The notes beneath the pieces were generated by a model. It had not been told where the DNA came from. It saw only the letters and a list, made by a program, of their open reading frames with translations, and made no database searches. Made by a program: the position numbers and the translations under genes. Of a stretch of 64,000 nt of DNA, positions 48,301 through 60,300 are shown piece after piece. This DNA comes from Aquincolibacterium sp041674705. GTDB taxonomy: Bacteria; Omnitrophota; Omnitrophia; Omnitrophales; Aquincolibacteriaceae. How positions within the stretch are numbered: position 1 is the stretch's first letter; every line of letters starts with the position of its first letter. Location of the stretch: assembly GCA_041674705.1 (NCBI GenBank), contig JBAYVF010000007.1, positions 11,785 through 75,784 of the forward strand. Direction: 5' to 3'.

Positions 48301-51300
48301 CAAAAATCCTCCGGTCGCCGGGCTGGGTGGAAACAATGGCGGGTTTGTCAGGGACGCCGAATGTGCCCGCATAAATTTCGCGCACCAAGGAAAAAAGCAT
48401 GATAAGCCCCGCGATCAACAGCCTGGTCCAGTTCGCGGTGCGCAATTCGGCCCGGGTTTTTGTGTGGCGGTTCAGGAAATCGAACCCTGCGAGTTTTCCG
48501 TTGGGAATCCCTTCGGGGGAAATCTCCAAAGGATCGCTTGTCGGAATCTCCTGGCCAAAACTCAAGGCGGTTACGACTGGCTTTGCTTCTTCTAGGGAAG
48601 ATTTCGGGACAATAATGGCGCCGGCGAGTCCGGGAGCAAATACGATTTTATCCACAAACCCGAAATAAGGCTTCCATGAGTGCATCTCATCGCCTTGAAC
48701 TTCCGCCGTGGTGTCCCAAGGATCGCTTTGTGCGATTTTCTGTTGAACCTCGGGTAGCGTTTCAGAGGTCGCCTGCAATAACGCTTCGACTTTGGCTTTT
48801 ACTTCCTGGGTTCTGATATCGGAATCATAAAGCAGCTTCTTGGCTCCGGCGTGAGCCGTTTGGTAGCCCGGGTACAAAGGAGAATTTTTCGCTGTCCGGC
48901 CAAGAACCTCGCCGGCCTTATCAAGGGCCCTCTTGTCATCCCTTCGGATCTGCATCCACGCATCAAGCTCTTCCAACGCTTCACGAAGCGCGACGTTCAT
49001 CGCGGCCTGAGCGGTTTCTCCCCCGCGAACCTCGGAGCGCACCGCTTTTTCCGGCAACTGCGCCGTCAACGGTTGGATTTCTTCCGTGCCGGGACTCCAG
49101 ATCTTGGCCTCTCTCCCTCGAGAAAGAACGATCAAGGGAACTCGTTCTTCATGGGAAAGCTCCCCGCTACTCTTGAAGGGATAATAGTGAACGATCAGAA
49201 CAAGCTTCTTTCCCTTTTCCGAGACATTCTCAAGCATCGGGAGTTTGCCGGCAGGGGGAATCCACTCTCCTTGGGCATTAAAGCGGAGCTTATCTTCGAG
49301 CAGCTTTGGGTTGACCACTCGCGTTGCCATTTCGATCGTTGAACTAGTTTCATCATAAAAGAAATACGTTTCAAGAATGAATGGCAATCCCTCGGAAACG
49401 ATTTCCCCAAAACCTTCCTTGGTTAAAAGGTCTCCGACTGTGGCAACTCCCTTGGCTCTGGCCTCATGGCCGGGATAAGCTTTCAAGGCGAGGCCGAAAA
49501 ATTCTTCCTGAGAAAGAAAAGGTTTGGGCACGCCATTGGCAAGATAATAGCTCGTCACGCCGGATTCACCCGTGTCCCTTTTCAGGGTGGGCGCGTCAAA
49601 GAAAGTAGCGTTTAGTTTGTGGAAACTTAAATCCAAAGCCATGTTTCCAGCTCTTAAAAAAGACAGGAAGCCTTCCGCCCGGATAACCGTATTTTCCCTG
49701 GAAATTCGCGGGATCGTTTTCAAGATCTCCGGTTCGGTTTTCATCCATTGCTTCAACCACATGCCTGCCTCCGAAGCCGCCGCCTCTAAAAAACTCCTGG
49801 CCACGTCGCTGACCGGGATATCTCTTCTATCAAGCCAGGCTGGATCCACGGGATGAAAATCATGGTCCTGCCTCTCAAGGGCGTCAAAGCCTCGCTTCGC
49901 TTTTTCCAAAAGGTCCGCCTCTTCCCGCATGGCTCTTTCGACGCGGGAAATTGCGCGAACAATCTCCTCTTTCTGTCTGGCAGCATCTATTCTCCGGCCG
50001 TGATCCAAATAGTGTTCGTGCTTGGCCAAGGTATCTGCAGTGTGCTCCCCGAGATTGAGGAGATATTTGAGATCCTTTTCTATGTCGGGGAACGGTTCGT
50101 CGTTTCTCGTTTCTGATCTTTGCCTCTGCCACTCTCGCGCAACGCTTAAGACAACGCCAAAGTCGGTTTTTTGCTTGAGGATGGTTTCGGTCAGAATGCC
50201 GCCGGAGGTTCCAAATCCAAAAGGATTGTGATTATTTTTTAGATTTTTTTCAGCCACTTTCACTTTAACAAAAAACGACTGTTCTCCGGATCCCAAAAGG
50301 ATGGGGTCTTTGACCGCAGCGAGTTCTTTTTCGTGGCCTTCCACAGGGAAGATCTGGACCGTATTGCCTTGCACGCTCTTCTGGAAAACAGGCTGCTGCG
50401 ATCCGAAAATCTTGGGAGTTTGAGGGGCCGCCGGCGGGGCCATTCTTTCCTGGTCCCTCTTTTCCTTCATAATCCCGATGATCCAGCTCACAAGCTTGCT
50501 CTGATCATTCCATAAGAGCACCTCGCCATCGCTTTCTGCCCCCCCGTTGTGCTTGACCACGAGAAATTGATCCGGACCAACTTTAACGCCGTACTTGGCA
50601 GCCACATCGATCTCCAGTTCTGTTTCCGGAGGTAAAATGCCGAGTTTCTGCCATTCTTTGAGCCCTTGGGTCAGATCATCCTTGGTCCACGCTTCGATCC
50701 GGTGCTCCCCGACCTGCAACTTGACCGCCGGTTCGCCGTTCACCTCCTCTTCGCGCGCTTCTGACCTTTTTCTTGACGTATCCGTCGCTAATCGCCCGAT
50801 CTCAGCTTTCCATGTTTTGAAAGCCTCCTGTTTTTCCTTAAAGGTTTTATTTCTTAATGCTTCTAATCCGTTAACAAGACGCCCTAAAGCTTCTTCGGTC
50901 GCCGCCGGGCCTTTCCCAAACCAGATGGCTCCCCGAGCCCTTTCTCCCCCGCCCCTTTCATCCACGGAAAAAACAACAAGCTGTCCCCTGTCTGATTCTT
51001 GCTGTTTCTTTTTTCTGGAAAACTGGATTATCGGATAATCGCTTTCGTCTTTTTTAAACTCGTCGCCAAAATAAACAGCGTCATTCAGATCCATCAGTCC
51101 GTCCTGAAACAGATCCTCGATGGGGGCGGCCTTACTAACTCCTTCCGGCGTAATCTCAATCCCATTCAGATCGAAGGCGAGGACGCCCAGGCCGGAAATG
51201 CCGAGCTTTTCAATCTCACGCGCAATGATCTCTTTTATAAAGCTCAGGACCTCCTTAGGTCTGTCGCTTTTTTCCAACCCATTGATCCGGAACATGAGCT

Positions 51301-54300
51301 GAGTATCACGATCATGCTTCGTCGGAGGCGACAGCCGGACAAGCTTTACCAGTTCGTTCCAAGAACTCTTGGAAGCTTCCCCCTTGACCAAGTATCCCTC
51401 GGGCTTGTCACTCTCAAGCGCACGGAATAATTTAATGAGAACATCGTCATAGATCTTCCTTTTGTTGTCAGGATTCGCCAACGCCCCTTTGCGGTAATTC
51501 CCGACTTCCTGCAAGACGCCGTTCTTGAAAACATATTTTTGGAGTCCCCTCACAGCATAAATAACCAAATGATCGAGAGCGCTCCCCTTGAAACGGTGAG
51601 CGTTTCTGACGCGAACCGCTCCCTCCCCTTCCTGAATGAGAATATCGCTGACAACGCGCGGATACTGGACCTTGACCGATTGACCGCTGTTGATCACGAC
51701 CAAGAAGTTCTGCTCTAAAAGGTATTGGATTTTTTTGCGCATGGATTCGGAGAGAAGTTCTCCGTGCGGGGCGATCGTTTTGTCCACATCCAGAATAACG
51801 GCGCCAGGTATTTTTTCAAACGTCTTGGGTTGTATCAGGGTCGTAGCAATGCGGGGTATCGAAGATATGCGCAGTTTCGCAAAAGCCCGGCTTGCCTCTT
51901 CAAGTTCCCGGATATCCTCGGATGTCCCGAGCTTTTTGACCGCGGCAGTCATCATGACGCGCTCTAATATAGCTATGTTTTGAGGACTTCTAAAAAACTG
52001 GAGAGCCGTATTCTTATAAATAGCCAGGTGGCTGGCAAGCTCTTCACCTTCAAGGTCCTCCGCAAGAACGTCCCGATCCAATCCATCGGTTTTGTCCGTT
52101 GCGCGAAGATCCAAGAATTCCAGATTCGGAGCACCTCTCTTCCGTTGACGCGTGATCCTTTTGACAGCCTCTTCTTCTTCGGAAGAAAGGACATAGACAA
52201 AAAACCTGCTCGCCTCATGATCATAAACTTCGACCGAGTTTGCATAGAAAATTCCGTGCTTATCATCATAATAAGGGGGCCCTTCAAAATCAGAACGTGC
52301 GACTTTCCGTATTCCCTTGGTAATGTCCTTCAGTTCCAAAAGCCTTTTGTCATCCACCGCCACACCTGTTTCGCTATGAATCAAACGCTTAATGGCTTCC
52401 CGGAAAGAGGGATCGCCGACACGCAAATGGCCGGACGCGGAAAGATTCCTTTCGCTTTCAGAATCCCGCTGCATAAGAACTTTTCCGTCCAGTGTTGTAA
52501 GAATGGCATGAACCGTAGCGTGGAGCGTCCCTCTTTGGTGGGCATCAACATAAGGCACTGAGGTGTCACTCAGAATCAAAGACCCGTCTTCCCCCTCGTC
52601 AACGGTCCGGATCATAGCTTCCTCGGGAGACCGCATATTATGGATCCACCCAATGCGTCTTTTTGTGTTCACAAAAAGCCTTTGGAGAGGCCTCGTCTTC
52701 TCTTCGATCTCCCTGGATGTCTTTTGTACACCCTCAATATCAGACGGCCCCCGGATCTTCAATTTTTCTCTCAGACTGTTTTGTAGTTTGCGATACTCTA
52801 AGGCCGCCCTGGAATAAGCGGCGAGCGCTTCTCCGTAATACTTGCCTTTTTCATACTTTTCCGCTTCTGCAAAGGCCTTTTGCATCGTCCGGAGACTCCC
52901 CTGAGACATCCGGTCTGTTTCGTCCTGGAAGTTCCTTGAAGGAGGTTTTGTCTCCGCGACAACCCTTGCTTCAGAACGTGAAGACGGAACGGCCACACGT
53001 CTCCGGACCCACGTTTCCAGCCAAGGCAGAAAAGCGGCGTCTTTTTCAGATTCCTTTGTTAAAAAATTCAAAAATTTATTGATGCGCGCCGCTCTCGGGG
53101 GACACGCCGGGCACATTCTAGAAGGGTCCATCCCATTGAGAGCGTCTTTCCTGCCTTGTCCCTCCCAGATTTCCTTAAAAGATTTTACGGTAAGGTTTCC
53201 AAAACTCGTGTTCGACAAGTGAGCAACGTGACAGCAAGGAAAGATATTTCCTTGAGGGCCAAGGATCGCCAAAAAGGCATGCGCGGGGCAAGATTTAAAG
53301 TTGGGTTTTTCGGTGCCGCTTTTTGTTTCATTGGTCACGAGGATCCTGAAGTTGTCCCCTTCCAGAGATTTGAGCTCTTCCAAAAAGACGGCGATCTCAC
53401 GCCCCTGGGCCTTTGTAATACTGTTCGCCGCGACACCCTCAGGAGCCCTAACCCTTACATAGTCAGCCCCGATGCCCTTTGCCATTTTGATAAAGGCCGG
53501 AAGTTCCCTGTAATTCGCGGGCCTCAACACAAATCCCATTCCGATTTCGAGGTCGGTCCCTTTCTCCCTCTTTAACCGGACCAATTCTTTGATATTGTTG
53601 ATGATGAGATCAAAGGTCTTCGGGCCGGCCCCTTGTTTTATCTGCTGCAAGACGGCCCCACTCGCGGCATCGAGGCTGACGTGGATGAACTTGCCGTGAA
53701 CGATGACCTGTCTTACGTTATCCGAAAGCAAGGTCCCATTCGTCACGAGGCCCACCTCAAAACCCTCTTCGATGGCCTTCTTCATGGCTTCTGTCGTGGC
53801 GGGGTTGACCAATGGCTCCCCGGTGATCCCAGAGAATCTGATCCTTTTTACTTTCAAATTGCCGGGGACGGAGGCCGCGTTGTATTCCTTCGCGTTTTGT
53901 ATCAACTTGAGCAGTTGTGCCACGCTTAACGAAAAATCCTGCGAGAGTTTTTTGTCGGCACCCTGACAAAATTCACATTTAAAATTACACCGGGAGGTTG
54001 GATGAATTTCTATTTCTGGAGGGGGAAAGGCCTTTCCTTGAAGGAGTTTCTTTACGAATTCAAAATTGTCTAACAACACTTCCTCATAATTGAACGGGTA
54101 CCGCCCCATTTCAACATACCGCTCAAGCTCTTCAGTCCAAATGGCGTTCTGTTGCGCGAGGGCGTCGTCCTTTTCGGCCCTCATTTCCGATCGTCTGGGG
54201 TCCCTCGCTTCGGACCTCGGATAAATATCCAACACGAATTTCTTGTCAAAAGCCCTGACCTCCCCGTGAAGACGCTTCAGGGGCGTGCCGGCCTTCAAAA

Positions 54301-57300
54301 CGATCTCCCGGGCTGCCTGCAGGATAAAATCTTCCCGCTTTTTAAAATACAAAAAGGCTACTGCATTTCCCTTGTACCAGATCTCTTCTACTGTTTCTTT
54401 ATTGCCGGCGGCCATACCGATCAGCCGTTGAATATTTTTAACCACAAAAGCAACTGCGTCGGGATCCAGCGCCGCTTTTCGCAGTTGGTCTATTCTGTCC
54501 TCTTTAGGAGCCAACGCATTTCTGAAAAAATCGTGCATCAGTTCTTCGCCCATAGTAACAAAATGAGTCACCGTTTCTTTGTCGCCCCTCATCTCGGAGC
54601 GGTTGGGCTTTTGGGAGAAAACTTCTTTGCCTCCGATCAGGGTTGAGACTACGCGATGATCTTTATCCAGGATCACCATGTCGGCCTGTTTCCCCGCCTC
54701 AAGGGACCCTAATGTTTTTTCCCCGATCGCCTGCGCGGGGAACGTGCTGGTCATCCTGAAAGCATCCACCAGAGTCAGGCCCAGCCCGGCAACAGCATTT
54801 CTAAAAATGTCGCTCATGCCCGCAATACTTCCGCCCAATAATCTCAGACCTGTTTTTGCGTCCGTTTGCGTCGGATGGAAAAAGGCCGGGTGAAGGCCGC
54901 GTTTTGCATCGATCCCTGCCGCATAGGTTGTGCCGGCGATCGACGCGGTTTTGCCGCCGGCATTCAGCGCATCGGTGATCAAAGCAACCTTCGCGCCATT
55001 TGCCAGCATGCGCCGTACGCCTTGGGAGCCCTCGAGCGGCATATGGACCCCATCCAGGATCACGGTAAAAAAGATCTCCGAGGCGAGAAGCGCATCGATC
55101 AAATAGTCCTCTTTTTTTCCAATCGCGTTGTAAAGATGCGTCCCCATTAAAATGCCCCAGGCCTTAAGATCGATCTGTCCCATCTCGGCTTCCGTGGGAT
55201 AGGTATGCCCCATGGAAGGGATCACACCGTACCGGGCCATGTCCGGGATCAGGTCCGCAGTGCCGGTGCGCAGGAACATTTCGGGCGCCAGGGTCAAAAC
55301 CCTCAAAAGTCCCTGGCTTTGTTCGAGAAAATTTCGTATGGCGAGAGATTCGGGCAGAAGAATGTGCTCGGCAGGCTGGGCGCCTTTTGCCGCCGGGTTG
55401 ATCCACGGGCCTTCAATATGTCCGGGGCCGACCCCTGGAGTGGTTTTCCGCGCCTCTCCGATGGCCTGGAGGAACTTCAATAATTGAGGAAGCGGAGCTG
55501 CGACGGCCGTAGGAAGAAAGTATGTCACCCCGTAGGAATACAGAAACTTCGCCATGCGTATCACGTCTTCAACGTTACCACTCATCGGCATCACACCGGC
55601 GGCGCCATGGATATGAAGATCGATAAAGCCCGGACCGACGATCTTCCCTGTGGCATCTACGGTTTTTACTTCAACCCCCGACGGAAACTGGATTGCCTCG
55701 AAAGGCGCAACCACTTGCCGGATTTTACCGTTGCCATCAATAAGAACAGAGCCGCGCTCGATCACGCCCTGAGGCGTTACAACCTGTCCTCCCTGGATCA
55801 GAAGATGCTCCCGCATCTCCGAGCTGGCATTCCGAATTTCCGACCGGGCAGGAACGCCGGATTTCTGTTTAGGGTTTAGCTCCTGCGTATCAGGGGTAAA
55901 CATGATGCTTTCGATATTCCGGATGATCTCGCCGCGGGTAAGACCCGCAACTCCGGCCGCCACGGGCTGGGTCATAAACTCAAGATTTCTATAAACCTCC
56001 GTTGGACTTGCCGTAACGGGCGTCTCGACATGAAGAATCTCACCGTCCAGACGAAACTTGCCGAGGCCATCCCCTGTTTTAAGCCGTGCCTCGATCTGGG
56101 AAAGAAGCATGCCGACGCCCGCTTCCGGAGTTACCGGAGAGCTTTCGCTTACGGGGTTCCATGCGACCAGTTCCGCGCCGATCCGCTTGGCGAAAGCCGG
56201 GGCAAAGGAAATAATGACCCCGCGCTGAGTAAAATCCGTCTGATTTTTCCGCATGATCCTCATAAGACCTTCACGGAAATCCTGTTCCTGAAAGGTCGAG
56301 ATCATCGGGACTTCGTCGCCTTCCCCCATCAGATCGATCACAACGGTCCCAAGACCCAGCTCTTTTATCAAAACGTCGGCGATATCAAGACGCAGGTTCA
56401 TATCATCGGAGTCCTCTCTTTCGGCAAGGTTCTCCTCGAGAAGCGCAAAAAGAGGGTCAAAATTAACGATAAGATTGACATCCTGTTCCTCTTGCCGTTC
56501 CTTCCAGGCCCCGAGCAGCCCCCGAATGCGCCTGGCAATGGCTCGGATCGTCTGAAGTTCAGGACTAGGAATATCACCTGCACGGCGTAAAAGCCTCTGG
56601 AGGTGCCCCTCCACAATCTCAAGTTTTTTCTGAACATCCGCCGCATTCTCTTCCGTAATCCGCTCTTTGGATTCATGAAGAAAATCCAGAAGTCCTTTCA
56701 TGGCCGCCATCACAGACTGCATCGCATTTCGATTTTCTGAACGTCCGGCCGAATCTTCAATCCGTAAAGACCCGGTCTTTAAAGGCTCTTTTCCTGAGCG
56801 ACCCATTTCCGAAGAATTGTCACCGCCGATATTGTTCTGGGTTTCTATCTTTTCCGCGATCTCCGCCAGGCCATCCTTCACCTCGTTCGCCTGTGCCACG
56901 GCATTGACCCGGGCAGCAAGGGCGGGATAATCGCGTTCGAAAGCAACGGCCAGAGGCTCCAGGATCGTTTTCAGTGCTTTGACGCCTTCATCATCCAACG
57001 GTTTTTCGGCCGGGAAACGCTCCCGGATCTGCTCGCTAGAAAGACCGAAACCTTTTACTAAAAAATTCCTGAGCCGTATGGCTGATCCGCGATTTCGAGC
57101 AACGATCCATCCAAGCGCTGAATCATGCATCATAAAGAAGGCCGTTCTGTGCCATCGTTCAAGGGCCACCAACATGCGGCGGCTGAGCACGGGATGAGAC
57201 TTCCAGGGCGACGCTGTCTTCGCCAAGAGATCTCGCAGGGACGACTCGAGGCTTTCTCTGTTTTTCCGGAAGCGCTCTACCATGTCTCCCGCGTCCGGGT

Positions 57301-60300
57301 CAGATTTTTTTCGTACGGCTTTTTCTAACGGCTCGAAAGCCTTCAGGATACGGAGCGCTTCCTTGATATCTCGTTTGATAACCGCCTTTTTTTCTGCCCT
57401 TGCCTCGGCGCGGGCTGGAATTTTTCCTGACGCTTCTGCTAATTTTTGTTTCAAGCCATTTTCTTGCGCTTTTAGAGCTTCCGGGGGCATGTTCCACTCC
57501 ATGGGAAGCGCCTCGTGAATTTGCTTCCTTACGGCATTGAGTTCCGTAGCGTGTGACGGCTCATAAAGAATAAAGGGCGCTGCGGCTTCCGGCATTTTTT
57601 CACGCCATGGAACCGGCCCTTGGCCTGGCGGATCCAAAAGAACACGCACAGCGGCACCGGGCGTTGCGTGCCCGATAATAACGCCTGTTTTTTTCCCATC
57701 CAGGATCCTGTCGATCGCGAGGATCCCGTCCCAAGCCCGTTCCAAAAGCTCCACGAATGATTCTCCGCCTCCCATAGAAATAAGCGCGTTGCCATCTTTC
57801 CGGTAAGACAAGGACTCCTGGAGAGCTTCTTCGCCAAAACGGACCAGGATCTCATCATCCGTCAAATTTTCATAACGGCCGTAACTCATCTCTTTAAGGG
57901 CCGGGCGAACGGTCGCTTGAATGCCAAAATGTTTTTCGGAAGGTTTTGCTGTTTCGCGCGCCCGGGTCAAAGGGCTTGTAAAAAAGGCAACCTCTTTATC
58001 TCCCGCCAAGAGACGTTCGAGCGAAGAAACCGCGGCTTCGGCTTGCCCGCGACCGGCGGAAGATAATTGATTGATTGTTTTATCCGCGTCTCCCTGATAA
58101 CGCAGTTTGCCCTCCTGACGATCCAGCCCCATCATTTCCGTCTCGCCGTGCCGGAAAAAAATGATCTTGGACTTCAGATGCTGGGGCTTGAAATTTCCGG
58201 TATAAACAATGTTCCCCGTCTTCGGATCCCAGGAAAGCCCGAACCGGTCCAGAATCGATTTCTGCTTCGCCGTCGGCTCCGTTCTCGCTTCCGATCTTGA
58301 TTCAGTCCCTGGTCTGTGGTCTCTGCTCTCTAGTCTTGTTGTGTCGCGGATCTCGGAACGAGATGACCGAAATTCTTTCAAAAGTTCCGGCAAATATGAC
58401 GCGACCTGGAACAGGGCTTGAGACTTGGGATCTTGTTCTGTCCTGATCTTCTCCACGAAAGCGCCCATTTCCTGCAAAAAGAACACCTCGCGCGAGAAAA
58501 GCTCAATAGGCAATCCCTGTTGGCTTAAAAGCTCCCGGGCGTCTTTGTAGAGGCTGCTCTGCCGGTCGATGGAGTCTATAAACAAGCGGAAGAGGATCTC
58601 GAATTTGACTTCGGGGCCGGCGACTTTATTCGCGCGAATGCCGTCGAGGACTTTGAGGAGGTCCGTTGGTTCGGTCGAAAGATCGGTGTCTGCGGAAACG
58701 GGCTTTTGTTTTTCCGCCCGTTGCTTTTTTGAGTGATAGGTCCAGGCATCCTGAACGATCCGTAAGAAATCGCGAAGCGGGGTCCACCCTAATACCTGGG
58801 TCGCCAGATCATGCCCGGCACGCAAGATCGCGGGATCTCCCGGCCTGCGGGGTTTTTGCACGGCATTCACCGTCCGTCCGCTAACCTCACGCACGATCTC
58901 CACGGCTTCTTTAACGGAGGTTCCTTTACCCGTCCCAAGATTGACGATCTGGCTTGACCGTCCCGCGTAAAGATGCGCCAACATCCTTAAATGGGCATTG
59001 GCGAGATCTTGAATATGAATATAGTCGCGGATGTTGGTGCCATCTGGCGTTTCATAATCATCCCCGAACATCTGGATCGCGTCACGCACGCCCAGCGCGG
59101 CATACATGATAAGAGGAAGAAGATGCGTTTCCGGTTGATGGTCTTCTCCGTGATCTTCCAAAGCGCCGGCCGCATTGAAAAATCGGAGGGCGCCAAAGCG
59201 AATACCTTTTTTGCCGTAATCCGCCATCAGCTTTTCCATCATCAGCTTGGTCTCGCCGTAAGGGTTCTGCGGATCGGGATAAACGGTTTCGGTGAGCGAA
59301 TCGTCGCCTTTCAGGTCTTTGCCGCTGTAGACGCCTGCACTTGAAGCGAACGCGAGGTTCTGAATGTTATTGGCGACCATCGCACCCAGGACATTCGTCG
59401 TACCAATGACGTTATTATTGAAGAACATGGCGGGCTTATGGACGGACACTCCGGCTTCAATGTAAGCCGCCAGATGAACCACCGCATCCGCGCCTTTCAT
59501 AGCCGCACGAACGGCTTCCGGATCCCGGATATCGCCTTTAACATAGCGGACGCCGGGATGTCCGGGCAATTCGCTCTGGTTCTTCTCTTCATTGTCAAAC
59601 GCGATCACGTTGGCTCCGGCATCCAGAAGTGCGCGGATCACAGCTCCGGCAATATACCCCCGCCCACCGGTCACAAAAACGGTTTTTCCCTTGTGGATGT
59701 CCGGATCGATTCCCTGAGGAACAGTTGCTCGTTCTCTCAGCTCGGCGCGAGCGACAGCCCGCACGGGCTGAAGTTGCACTGGAACTCCCACGATAGAGGC
59801 AATTAAATGCCGGAAGCTCGCATCGAATGCGAGCCTGTTCTCTGGGGTGCGATCGCCAAAAGAAGCGACGGTCTGACGAACGATGTCGCGAACGCGGACG
59901 AAACGGAACGCGAGCTCGCGGCGCCAGAAACGCGGCGATACGGCCTTAAAAAAAGAAGGTTGCGTGATTACTTCCGGCGCGATATGCGAAAGGGCGATGG
60001 CGTTGGAACCAAGAAGCGCGGAGAGATAATTTTTTTCGGAATCGGCAGCGATCTCGCCGATCACGGGCGTGATGCCGATATAAGAGCTGCCGGAGGCTGT
60101 GATCTTTTCTTTAAAGCCGTCGGTATGAAAACCGCCGGTGATGATCACAGCTTTCTTCTCTTTGCGCTCGGCCATGACCTCACGGGCGCGGCTCATCATA
60201 AAATCTTCACGCTTGATAGCCCCCTCGTAAAAACGGATCGCTTCTTCAAACAGAGAAGTAATGGGCGATAATTTCGAAGGGTTGAGTTTTAAAACAACCG

